The notes under the pieces: generated by a model
Databases searched by the model: none
What the model was told of the DNA's origin: nothing
What the model saw: the letters and a program-made list of their open reading frames with translations, nothing else
Translations under genes and position numbers: made by a program
Shown here: positions 35,451 through 43,232 of the stretch, one piece after another
How positions within the stretch are numbered: position 1 is the stretch's first letter
Layout: each line of letters opens with the position of its first letter
Source of the DNA: Thermodesulforhabdaceae bacterium
Lineage (GTDB): Bacteria > Desulfobacterota > Syntrophobacteria > Syntrophobacterales > Thermodesulforhabdaceae
NCBI GenBank assembly: GCA_037482015.1
Contig: JBBFKT010000003.1
Coordinates: 54,645-118,644, forward strand
Length of the DNA stretch: 64,000 bases
Direction of reading: 5' to 3'

Positions 35451-35464
35451 GCGTTTTTGTCAAT

Positions 35465-35500
35465 GTCGCAATCCCCTAAAATTGGGGCGAGTGTTTGGAG
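35465..35500 (-). repeat. Degenerate leader-distal CRISPR repeat
   Basis: The 36 bases keep GTCGCAATCCCCT and GGGGCGAG of the array repeat but differ in the loop and at the end. It is 161 bases from the next repeat instead of about 40, because a palindromic element lies between. Decay at this end fits a leader on the other side. Confidence 0.75.
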
Positions 35501-35501
35501 T

Positions 35502-35656
35502 GGGAATTAGGGATTGGGGATTGGGATTCAGGATAAACCTTACAACATCAACCAGTGGAAACATTAACAACAACTCCAGCAACAAAAAATATCTGTCACT
35601 CCAGGAATCAAACAAACTAAATCCCCAATTCCCATTCCCCAATCCCCATTCCCTAA
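35502..35656. repeat. Inverted-repeat element inserted at the distal end of the CRISPR array
   Basis: Left arm at about 35502-35530 (GGGAATTAGGGATTGGGGAT type) and right arm at about 35620-35656 (AATCCCCAATTCCCATTCCC type) are imperfect inverted copies with a loop of about 90 bases. The loop is AT-rich and non-coding. It occupies what should be a normal spacer, so it probably inserted there after the array formed. Confidence 0.6.
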
Positions 35657-35661
35657 GACAA

Positions 35662-36609
35662 CTCGCAATCCCCTCGAAGCGGGGCGAGTTTTCCGACAGT
35701 GCTACTATTGGCAATGGCGGGAAGACTTGAACGATTAGTCGCAATCCCCTCGAAGCGGGGCGAGCTTTCCGACGGAGAATAAGGTGGGAAAGGGACACAA
35801 GGGGTTTGAAGTGTGTCGCAATCCCCTCGAAGCGGGGCGAGTTTTCCGACGCTGCCGTGGCGACGTACGACCCTCGTCTCGGGGGGGTGGTGTCGCAATC
35901 CCCTCGAAGCGGGGCGAGTTTTCCGACTCGTCTTCGAAACTCTCAATTCTCATGGCTATTTTTGTGAGTTGCAATCCCCTCGAAGCGGGGCGAGTTTTCC
36001 GACTCGTCTTCGAAACTCTCAATTCTCATGGCTATTTTTGTGAGTTGCAATCCCCTCGAAGCGGGGCGAGTTTTCCGACCCTAAATTCTAGAAGGAGGAA
36101 AAGGTATGATATCGTTGCAGTCGCAATCCCCTCGAAGCGGGGCGAGTTTTCCGACATTGGATGTGAAAAAATACGTGTATTCTGAAGAAAAAACGTCGCA
36201 ATCCCCTCGAAGCGGGGCGAGTTTTCCGACCGTTCTTGCCATTCTAAATAACGGCGTTTCAAGCCTAGGTCGCAATCCCCTCGAAGCGGGGCGAGTTTTC
36301 CGACTTACTTCGCTCACCGATTTGCTGGTTTGGTGGCAAAGGTAGTCGCAATCCCCTCGAAGCGGGGCGAGTTTTCCGACACCTTCCTGAAATTCGTAAA
36401 GAAAGATAAACGGAATGAAGTCGCAATCCCCTCGAAGCGGGGCGAGTTTTCCGACCCAAGTTGGTTAAGAAGACCGAGGACGGTTTCTTCTTAGAAGTCG
36501 CAATCCCCTCGAAGCGGGGCGAGTTTTCCGACCTAATAAACATCGTGCCGCCCTCGTTCTCACTGACTGTGACGTCGCAATCCCCTCGAAGCGGGGCGAG
36601 TTTTCCGAC
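35662..36609 (-). CRISPR. CRISPR array, 13 repeats of 36 bp and 12 spacers of 38-41 bp
   Basis: Repeats start at 35662, 35738, 35815, 35892, 35968, 36044, 36120, 36195, 36269, 36345, 36420, 36497 and 36574. The plus-strand repeat begins GTCGCAATCCCCTCGAAGCG and ends GGGCGAGTTTTCCGAC. Read on the minus strand it ends GGGGATTGCGAC, giving the 8-base crRNA 5' tag ATTGCGAC expected after Cas6 cutting, with a CCCC/GGGG hairpin. The leader and cas genes lie to the right, so transcription is on the minus strand. Variants: C at base 1 in the first repeat, T-to-C near the end of the second, T at base 3 in the repeats at 35968 and 36044. The spacers at 35928-35967 and 36004-36043 are identical. Confidence 0.97.
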
Positions 36610-36875
36610 CGCATACCTTAAAACAAAAGAAATGTCAATACTTTATAAGCCAATTTTGGGGGACCTCCCCCTTTTGCCAGAAAAACCCCCAAAAATTTCA
36701 TCCTAAATTACCCCCTAAAATAACATAAGATATTGATATTGCTAGAAAAACCCGTCAGGTAGGAACTCGAATGACCGCTTTCAATAATTTCAATAACTTA
36801 GACCAATTTTTAAAAACCCCCCGGACCTCCCCCCTAGGTTGCACAAAATTGTGCAACTTGACCCACTCCTAAAAA
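36610..36875 (-). promoter_or_regulatory. CRISPR leader and cas2 downstream region
   Basis: An AT-rich 266-base stretch between the newest repeat and the cas2 stop. It holds two copies of GGACCTCCCCC (near 36661 and 36824) set in C-runs, and a hairpin with 8-base arms GTTGCACA and TGTGCAAC at 36838-36857. It should contain the array promoter and adaptation signals. No gene is present. Confidence 0.65.
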
Positions 36876-37154
36876 CTATGCCATCCCGAACTCCTCCGTC
36901 TTTGGCTTCCTTCCATAACCGCTAATTAAAACCTTATTCAAACAAGAACCGCACTGGGCATAATACCTTATGCTGTCTGTCTTAAAATCTATAAGAGCTT
37001 CCAGCCTCCTGACCAAACGCATTAACTTCTCCTCAGTTAAATGAGGACACTCAAAAACCGACTTCTGCACTCTATAACCGTATCCCTTCAGCACCTTGAC
37101 CACTCGATATCTTATCCTGTCATCGCTTATGTCAAACGTTACAACATAAAACAT
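36876..37154 (-). CDS. cas2: CRISPR adaptation protein Cas2
   Basis: A 92-residue Cas2 with the family start YVVTFDISDDRIRYRVVKVL, which carries the conserved first-strand aspartate, and the VQKSVFECPHL segment. The C-terminus has a CGSC pair (YYAQCGSCLNKV), a possible metal site. It forms the Cas1-Cas2 integrase core. It lies 98 bases downstream of cas1 and next to the leader. Confidence 0.93.
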   Translation of the reverse strand: MFYVVTFDISDDRIRYRVVKVLKGYGYRVQKSVFECPHLTEEKLMRLVRRLEALIDFKTDSIRYYAQCGSCLNKVLISGYGRKPKTEEFGMA

Positions 37155-37252
37155 AAAACGCCTCCGTCACTATTTAAGAAACATCATTCCACATTACACC
37201 GCCCAGAGTTTCTAAAAAAGTTGAGTTATTCAGTTTTCAAAGAACACCCAAA

Positions 37253-38308
37253 TTAATAAATGCTGTCCCAGGGAAAAGGATCAAATCTATCCGATTTGTC
37301 CATGATAAAATTCAAAAAACGGCGAGCCTGATCGTAAATTAACCCTCTATACGTAACCTCCTTCCCGGAAAAGGGATCTCTTATTGTTCTGGAAAGCCAT
37401 TTCTCATAGGCTCTTATAAAAGCTCTCATAACTCTTGGCTTCATTTCAACAGGTCTTAAAGGCTTCTTTTCTCCATCGTTAGACGATCCACTTTCTGGCT
37501 CACTCAGATGATAAATAAAATCATCAGGATTTACTATCTTCCGGTTTATCAGTGTCAGAACTAAACGATCGCCTAAAAAATTTCGCCACTCCTCTACAAG
37601 ATCACAGGCTAAAGACGGTCTTCCATACTCAACGGCGTGAAGGGCTCCAAGATAAGGATCAAGTCCCACTCGCTGAACCGCCGTGAGAACTTCATTGGTT
37701 AATAGAGTATAAACGAAGGAAAGCAATGCATTTACAGGATCCAGAGGAGGTCTCCTGTTTCTGGATTCAAAGAAAAAACCTGGAGCTTTTATCAGATGTG
37801 AAAAACGCGAAAAATACAAGTTGGAGGCTCTACCCTCTATGCCTATAATGACTTCAAGAGTAGATTCTTGAGAAGCAATCTTAGCAAGACTCTTCAACTG
37901 AAGTCCCAAAGCACCAAGTTCTTTGTCAGAATATTCCTTGCTTCGCTGAGCAACAAAATAAGCACAGGACTGTATTTTGGAACTCACAACAGTGGCAGCT
38001 ATGAGCGCTTTGACAGAGGGATCGCTTAGTTTCAGGTATTGCTTCATCCGCCGTTCTACATGTTTATGCTCGTCCACGACTAAACGCGCTCTAAAACGCC
38101 CCTCAGGAGTAAGAAGCACCGTCTCTATCCTGCGCCTTATAAGCTCGTCAAGCACTGCCCCACTAAGAGACGATCTTCCCACAATGGTAAGAGTTTCCAG
38201 ATCTTCAAGAGAAATCTCCTCTACAACTCGATCACCCAGATAAACCTTCAAAAGATTGCCTTCCTTCCTCAAATAACAGCCCTGCTCGATAACATAAAAC
38301 CGTTTCAT
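37253..38308 (-). CDS. cas1: CRISPR integrase Cas1
   Basis: The 351-residue integrase inserts new spacers at the leader end. The metal ligands are visible: the glutamate in IIGIEGRASNLYF, the histidine in GALHAVEYGRPS and the acidic residues in LACDLVEEWR. The N-terminal beta domain begins FYVIEQGCYLRKEGNLLKVY. There is no fused reverse transcriptase or Cas4. Its start overlaps the primase-polymerase stop by four bases (ATGA), so the two are translationally coupled. Confidence 0.96.
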   Translation of the reverse strand: MKRFYVIEQGCYLRKEGNLLKVYLGDRVVEEISLEDLETLTIVGRSSLSGAVLDELIRRRIETVLLTPEGRFRARLVVDEHKHVERRMKQYLKLSDPSVKALIAATVVSSKIQSCAYFVAQRSKEYSDKELGALGLQLKSLAKIASQESTLEVIIGIEGRASNLYFSRFSHLIKAPGFFFESRNRRPPLDPVNALLSFVYTLLTNEVLTAVQRVGLDPYLGALHAVEYGRPSLACDLVEEWRNFLGDRLVLTLINRKIVNPDDFIYHLSEPESGSSNDGEKKPLRPVEMKPRVMRAFIRAYEKWLSRTIRDPFSGKEVTYRGLIYDQARRFLNFIMDKSDRFDPFPWDSIY

Positions 38309-39876
38309 TCTTTAACCTCGTCAGATCTTAGCAAAAATTTCTCCACAGCCAGAATAGCCATCCTAAGAAGATTCAGAGCATCCTGAAGGTTCGTGATCCT
38401 TTCTGAAACAGGCGATGTCATAAACTCCCTTTGCTCACGCACTTCAGGAATGTGAAGCAAAGGAGAAGGATAGGCATAACTACCTTCAAAAACACAGTAA
38501 TCACCCGTTATGTTCAACAACCTATGAATGGACTTACATCCAAGAGGAGTCGATCGAACTCGAGACAGCTTGTAATCAACTAAATGATGGTTGTAATCGG
38601 GAAGGTTTCTAAGAAGGTAATGCACCAACAGCCTGCCCCTGGGGAGAAACGAAACGGTTCCAAAAACAACCTTTTCCTCCCTTATTGAGACAAACCGTCC
38701 CTGGCGACACTGATCTATAATCTGTCCAAGAACCATACAGCGACTGCTTAAAAGAGCGAGCTCTGGAAAAGTCTTTGCCCATTCTTCGTCCCTGGGATGA
38801 ACTATCAATTTTTTTGAATCGGTTTCACATCTAGAATAACTTTCTAATACTTTTGCAGGAATACGAGGAACTTTTTCAAGCCATGCAAGTTGAGTCTCCA
38901 GAGATCGATCGGGAGCATGAACAAAAAATGAGGGTTTTCCTGTAACTTGATGAATGCCAAGAGGAAGCTTCACAAGATTTCCAAAGCCCTTGCCAGTTAT
39001 TTTGTCCTGTTTGGGAAAAACCTCCAGTTTGAAAAATTTAAGATCCTTTTCTACATGCTGAGCCACGGGTATTAGAACCTTTCTTACAAGAGCGGCAGAA
39101 ACGGGGGTTTCAAAGGAAAGCCAGAAATGGTATCCTTTGCTGCCGCTAAATTCCACAAAACAGCTCAACCCCTGTTGATTCAAAACCTCAGGAATTCTTC
39201 TCAACAGGTAAGAATTCTCCTGCTTAAAATGGTAGCGATCGTCCCGACTGATGCCCTCCTTGAATAAGCTTATGTCGCAGTCTGCATCTATAACGGCGAC
39301 GCTTACAGTGTTGTCTCTATGCAACAAATAGATACCGTAGGTTTGTTTGCCTTCAAGATGATCCTGCACATCTTTTTCAGTTAAGGGTCTTCTAACAGGG
39401 TAGTAGCCGTGAGTCCTGTTTTGCCGATCTGCCCATTGACGAGCAAAAGCATCCTCTTTGCCTTTGAAGATGCTCATGTAAATTTCCAGATACTTCTCCA
39501 TCCTGCGAAAACTGGTAAAGGGAGTGGCTAGATCTTCCACAGCAGAGCCATCATTAAAGTTTTCAGAACGGCTGGATCTACGGAGAAGAAATTCCAGAAG
39601 TTTTGTCTTGGCTTCCCAGAGACCAATATTGTCAGGATCTTTGGTCAAGGCAGACTCGAGAACTTTAAGTCCCAGATCGTGTTTTCCCGCAGCCTGAGCA
39701 ATTTCTGACCATTGAAGAGCCTTATCGGAAGGAAGCTGACTCCAAACAGTCTCGTCTTCCAGGAGCGTTTCTAACTGTGGATCTTTTTCGTCTTTAAGCA
39801 AAAGATTTTTCAGCTTCCTTAGCAAAAGCTCCCAGTCAATATTTGAAGCGGCTTTGCCTTTATTTCCTTCCTTCAT
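38305..39876 (-). CDS. CRISPR-associated primase-polymerase (CAPP, AEP superfamily) with N-terminal TPR-like region
   Basis: A 523-residue protein of the archaeo-eukaryotic primase superfamily. Residues about 1-100 are TPR-like (GLKVLESALTKDPDNIGLWE). The primase core shows the D-x-D metal motif in VAVIDADCDISLF, the S-x-H-like motif in FSGSKGYHFWLSF, and KLPLGIHQVTGK, the third AEP element. The C-terminal region has cysteines in TPLGCKSIHRLLN and TGDYCVFEG, like the PriCT-type zinc helix. Proteins of this type linked to Cas1/Cas2 have been described as CRISPR-associated prim-pols that act in adaptation, perhaps by making or filling prespacers. Coupling to cas1 supports the same role. Confidence 0.88.
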   Translation of the reverse strand: MKEGNKGKAASNIDWELLLRKLKNLLLKDEKDPQLETLLEDETVWSQLPSDKALQWSEIAQAAGKHDLGLKVLESALTKDPDNIGLWEAKTKLLEFLLRRSSRSENFNDGSAVEDLATPFTSFRRMEKYLEIYMSIFKGKEDAFARQWADRQNRTHGYYPVRRPLTEKDVQDHLEGKQTYGIYLLHRDNTVSVAVIDADCDISLFKEGISRDDRYHFKQENSYLLRRIPEVLNQQGLSCFVEFSGSKGYHFWLSFETPVSAALVRKVLIPVAQHVEKDLKFFKLEVFPKQDKITGKGFGNLVKLPLGIHQVTGKPSFFVHAPDRSLETQLAWLEKVPRIPAKVLESYSRCETDSKKLIVHPRDEEWAKTFPELALLSSRCMVLGQIIDQCRQGRFVSIREEKVVFGTVSFLPRGRLLVHYLLRNLPDYNHHLVDYKLSRVRSTPLGCKSIHRLLNITGDYCVFEGSYAYPSPLLHIPEVREQREFMTSPVSERITNLQDALNLLRMAILAVEKFLLRSDEVKE

Positions 39877-39888
39877 AGAAATTACCTC

Positions 39889-41247
39889 TCAGGTTCTGGA
39901 AATTTTCGCCAGTTCTTTTCTGAGCCTGTTAAGATGGGGATAGTAGGGGTTAAAGCTGTAAAGATCCTGAAGGGTTTTTTCTGCTTCAGACTTTCGCCCC
40001 ATTTTGATCAGTATAGCTGTTTGCCAGAACAGAGCTTCATGGTAGGGATTTCCATAGGTTTTCTGAAAGAACATGTTGGCTTTTTCAACAGATTCTAAAG
40101 CCTTTGAGAGGTTACCCACACGTATTTCAAGTTTAGCAAGCCTTATTAAAGCCTTGTGAGCGCCTTTTCTGTCTATTTCTGAGGCTTTCAGTAGAGTCTG
40201 TTTTGCTTTGTCAAGTTGCTTAAGGGCGACAGCTATTTCTGCTTCCGTCCACAGAATATAGGGACGTCTTCGAGATTGGGGAATCTTCGCCAGAACTTCC
40301 TGAGCCTTAACGGGAAGAGATTGAGCCAGGTAGCTTCTTGCCAGAAGTTCAAAAACGTAATCATTGCTTTCGGGATGGGCTTCTACAAGGGCTCTCTCCA
40401 GAGCTTTAGAAGCTTCTTCGTAATTTTTCATGGCGTAGTGGGCTTTTCCCAGAGAGTAATACTTATGCACACTGGACATGTATCCGGTGCTACTGTCTTC
40501 TTCGATGCATTTCTGAATCCAGTTAAAAGCCTGATCCGGTTTTTCCATATCAAGATGGCAAACGGCTAGCTGATAGAGAGATTTTACGTAATTTTTTCGT
40601 TCTTGATGGCGTGCCTTTCTTTTTTCTTCATCGTATTGTTCCCAGTTTTCCACGGCTCTCTGGAAAAGCGGAATAGCTTTTTCCAGTTTCCCGCCAAAGT
40701 TTTTATAAAGCATACCGTGACGATAGAAGCAGGTTACGCCGTCAGGCCTGAGATGCTGTGATTTTGTGAAATAAAGATGTGTAAGTTCTCGAAATTTCTT
40801 CCTTTCTTTTGGGGTCAAAACGATCTCCCTGTTTTTATCAGCCAGAAGAGCGCTATAAGCAACAAAGGCAAGCTGAGAATGAGCCATGAAGTTGTTTTCA
40901 TCTGCTGAGACTCTTGCAAGTCCTACATCTAAAGCTTCCGCGAATCGCTTAAGCTGGCAGAGGGCAAAGAGAACTTCTCCCTGAATGTGATAAACAAGAT
41001 TTGCTTCTGCAAGATGAGGCCATTTTTCTTCGACAGGGTGGCAGAGAATCAAGATCTGTTCCCAGCGGTTTTCTGACCGAAGAATTTCAATTTCGTTTAG
41101 AAGTTTCCTGTATTCCCGCTGAAGGTGAGATATGGAAAGATCTTCTTCTACGAATCTTTCCAGAAAGTCTTCTTCCTTTTCCAGATCTTCCTGTTCTTGA
41201 TAAGCCTGAGCCAAGTACACAACATTGTTGGTTTTTTCCTGCACCAT
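39889..41247 (-). CDS. TPR-repeat protein of the CRISPR adaptation operon
   Basis: The ATG at 41247 has GGAGG eight bases upstream and is preferred over 41262; the product has about 452 residues. It is built of tetratricopeptide repeats from about residue 45 to the end (YSLGKAHYAMKNYEEASKAL, YQLAVCHLDMEKPDQAFNWI). No catalytic motif, signal peptide or membrane helix is visible. It lies 12 bases upstream of the primase-polymerase, which itself has a TPR-like N-terminus. It is probably a scaffold for that enzyme or for the Cas1-Cas2 complex; I know no assigned function. Confidence 0.75.
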   Translation of the reverse strand: MVQEKTNNVVYLAQAYQEQEDLEKEEDFLERFVEEDLSISHLQREYRKLLNEIEILRSENRWEQILILCHPVEEKWPHLAEANLVYHIQGEVLFALCQLKRFAEALDVGLARVSADENNFMAHSQLAFVAYSALLADKNREIVLTPKERKKFRELTHLYFTKSQHLRPDGVTCFYRHGMLYKNFGGKLEKAIPLFQRAVENWEQYDEEKRKARHQERKNYVKSLYQLAVCHLDMEKPDQAFNWIQKCIEEDSSTGYMSSVHKYYSLGKAHYAMKNYEEASKALERALVEAHPESNDYVFELLARSYLAQSLPVKAQEVLAKIPQSRRRPYILWTEAEIAVALKQLDKAKQTLLKASEIDRKGAHKALIRLAKLEIRVGNLSKALESVEKANMFFQKTYGNPYHEALFWQTAILIKMGRKSEAEKTLQDLYSFNPYYPHLNRLRKELAKISRT

Positions 41248-41379
41248 GGGTTTATCCTCCATTTTTAGCCTCTGGTTAATTTTCTATTTTCCGTCTAATT
41301 ATTTTTTCGGTAACAATTTGGCTTTTTTCAAAAATGGGCAGGAATTTTTTTAACTTAGAGGACAAAAATTTGAGGGTTT

Positions 41380-41577
41380 CTAAAAACCGCTTTTTTCGGA
41401 CAGGTATAGAGGAAAATTCAGGAACAGTCCCAACAGTGTTGCCAGTGGCATCCGGGTTATAAGGTTCATGTGCCAGCGCAGGGGATTGGCGTGGATGTAT
41501 TTAAGGACGGCGTTCAGGGTCTGTTCAGTGCGGATGATATGTTCGTAATACCGGTCATCCCGCGATATTGATTGATT
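41380..41577 (-). pseudogene. Remnant of a REP-associated tyrosine transposase (RAYT)
   Basis: The minus strand encodes SRDDRYYEHIIRTEQTLNAV followed by LKYIHANPLRW, which matches the C-terminal part of RAYT (IS200-like) transposases. The catalytic HUH and most of the protein are missing. The palindrome it probably mobilised lies next to it at 41595-41620. The rest of the 41263-41818 gap shows no intact gene. Confidence 0.7.
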
Positions 41578-41594
41578 CGCTTGGGGGATATTCC

Positions 41595-41620
41595 TGTAGG
41601 GGCGACGCATGCGTCGCCCC
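41595..41620. repeat. REP-like palindrome
   Basis: TGTA is followed by a perfect 22-base palindrome with core GGGGCGACGCATGCGTC at 41599-41615. It resembles the 34-base palindrome inside element A at 18323-18356, which has the same TGTAGGGGC start. Both look like targets of RAYT-type enzymes. Confidence 0.75.
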
Positions 41621-41818
41621 AACGTGCTGGTACGCTTGTGCCGGACGCACTAGGGAACGGACGGTGAGGACCCCGTCCATCCCATAACGGCGGTAGGATA
41701 TTGGGATGGTCGCTGTCCTCGGCGACCGATGCATTGGAAATTTTACGGTCAGGAGCACGCCCATACGGGGCGCATTAGAGAAAACAGGGGCGCAGACAGG
41801 GCTGCACCCCCTAAAAGC

Positions 41819-42769
41819 TTAAATCTTTGGCATTACAGATTCAAAAATATCTCCGGTCTTGATCCCAAAAGACCTGGCAAAGTCAACTGCTTCCATCTTT
41901 CCCGTCTCTTTGCTCTGGATCTTTTTCACCACCAGATGTCCCTGCCCTGTTTGAACCAAAATACCTTCTTCTGTTACAGCAATAACTTTGCCCGGATCGT
42001 GAGAAGGCTTTTCCCAAATTTCATCATCTTTCACTGAAGCCTCAATCACAGCAAGTTCCTTTCCGTGAAAGCGAGTTATCGCTCCCGGCACCGGCACACT
42101 GCCCCTTACAAGGTTGTAAATAGTTGACGCACGCTGACGCCAGTCTATTCCGGTATGGTCAGGTTTCAGAGCAGGCTGGAAGGAAGCAAGGCGAGGATCC
42201 TGAGGTATCCTCGGGGCTTTTCCTTCTCTAATGAGCCTCACAGCTTCTGCGACGAGTTTAACCCCCAGCGGAAACAGTTTGTTATAATAAAGTGTTACCG
42301 TTGTATCATGGGGATCAATAGGCACACTTTCCTGAATGATTATGTCTCCGGTATCAACACCTTCGTCAGTGTAGTGAATCGTAACTCCTGTTTGGGTTTC
42401 ACCATTTATGATCGCCCAGGCGATGGCACTTCCTCCTCGGTATTTAGGAAGAAGTGAAGGATGGTAATTTATGCCACCGTATGTTGCTAAGTCCATTACT
42501 TCTTTAGAGATGAACTGGGTAACAAAAACGAGCACAAGAAGATCTGGTTGCTGTTCCTTCACCCATTCAAAAAATTCTCTATTTTTAAGATTCTTAGGCT
42601 GAATAAGGGGAATGCGCAACTCTTGAGCCAGTTCCTTAAAAGGATTTGGCTTTTTCGCTCCAGGGACATCCGGCACCGTAACGGCACCTATAATTTCCTC
42701 TCCCTGATTTACCAACGCTTGAAGACACTCACGCCCAAAAGGCGCCTGACCTATAACAATAAGACGCAT
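41819..42769 (-). CDS. Formyltransferase-family protein (Fmt / 10-formyl-THF hydrolase type)
   Basis: A 316-residue protein with the formyl-transferase catalytic set: GGINYHPSLLPKYRGGSAIA holds the N and H residues and EGVDTGDIIIQ the aspartate. The C-terminal 100 residues fit the Fmt C-terminal domain. The YHPSLLP-RGGSAI pattern and TVTLYYNKLFPLGVKLVAEA resemble the hydrolase domain of 10-formyltetrahydrofolate dehydrogenase more than classical Fmt, which has HASLLPRWRGAAPI. It could act on methionyl-tRNA, on a sugar amine or on formyl-THF. No peptide deformylase gene is adjacent. Confidence 0.78.
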   Translation of the reverse strand: MRLIVIGQAPFGRECLQALVNQGEEIIGAVTVPDVPGAKKPNPFKELAQELRIPLIQPKNLKNREFFEWVKEQQPDLLVLVFVTQFISKEVMDLATYGGINYHPSLLPKYRGGSAIAWAIINGETQTGVTIHYTDEGVDTGDIIIQESVPIDPHDTTVTLYYNKLFPLGVKLVAEAVRLIREGKAPRIPQDPRLASFQPALKPDHTGIDWRQRASTIYNLVRGSVPVPGAITRFHGKELAVIEASVKDDEIWEKPSHDPGKVIAVTEEGILVQTGQGHLVVKKIQSKETGKMEAVDFARSFGIKTGDIFESVMPKI

Positions 42770-43016
42770 GGCTTCCCTCCACTTAGCGGTTAAGCTTGCC
42801 TGTTATGACAAAAAAACTTAGGGCGCTTATAACCCACTACCTTTCAGCAAGCCCCTGGATGGGAATCAGAGATCCTGGGTAAGAATAGGGAAAAACCTGA
42901 ACGGAATGCCTTATGTTAACAGCTTTACGATCTCTGTAAGAAATGAAGATCAAGCAAGGGGAAAGCCAAAAACCGTAACTGAACGATTTCTTTCGGAATC
43001 AGAAAGACAAACTAAA

Positions 43017-43103
43017 TGGTGCCGAAGCGGGGACTCGAACCCCGACAGGCATACGCCTACTAGATCCTGAATCTAGCGCGTCTACCAATTCCGCCACTTC
43101 GGC
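43017..43103 (-). tRNA. tRNA-Leu (anticodon CAG)
   Basis: On the minus strand the acceptor GCCGAAG pairs with CTTCGGC. The anticodon stem CTAGA/TCTAG encloses TTCAGGA, anticodon CAG. A long variable arm (GTAGGCGTATGCCT region) marks a type II tRNA. The T loop GTTCGAGTC is standard. The 3' CCA is encoded at 43017-43019. The D loop has GGTAGACGC. Confidence 0.96.
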
Positions 43104-43232
43104 ACTAATTAAACGAAAATCCATTGATCCAAAAGCGTTTTTACCATATCTTACAACTTCTCAATTGTCAAGATCGGCAAATAATGCTTGAAAATTTGAG
43201 ATCAAGAAAAACGTGGAAGGGGGTCTCAAGGT

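Noticed and set aside
36032-36543. Overlapping frames across 35.5-36.7 kb that repeat GKLAPLRGDC and ENSPRFEGIAT
   Set aside because: They are translations of the CRISPR repeat and have no ribosome sites.
41555-41764. Frame encoding VGATHASPLQE-type sequence on the minus strand
   Set aside because: This is the translation of a REP-like palindrome and its flank, not a gene.
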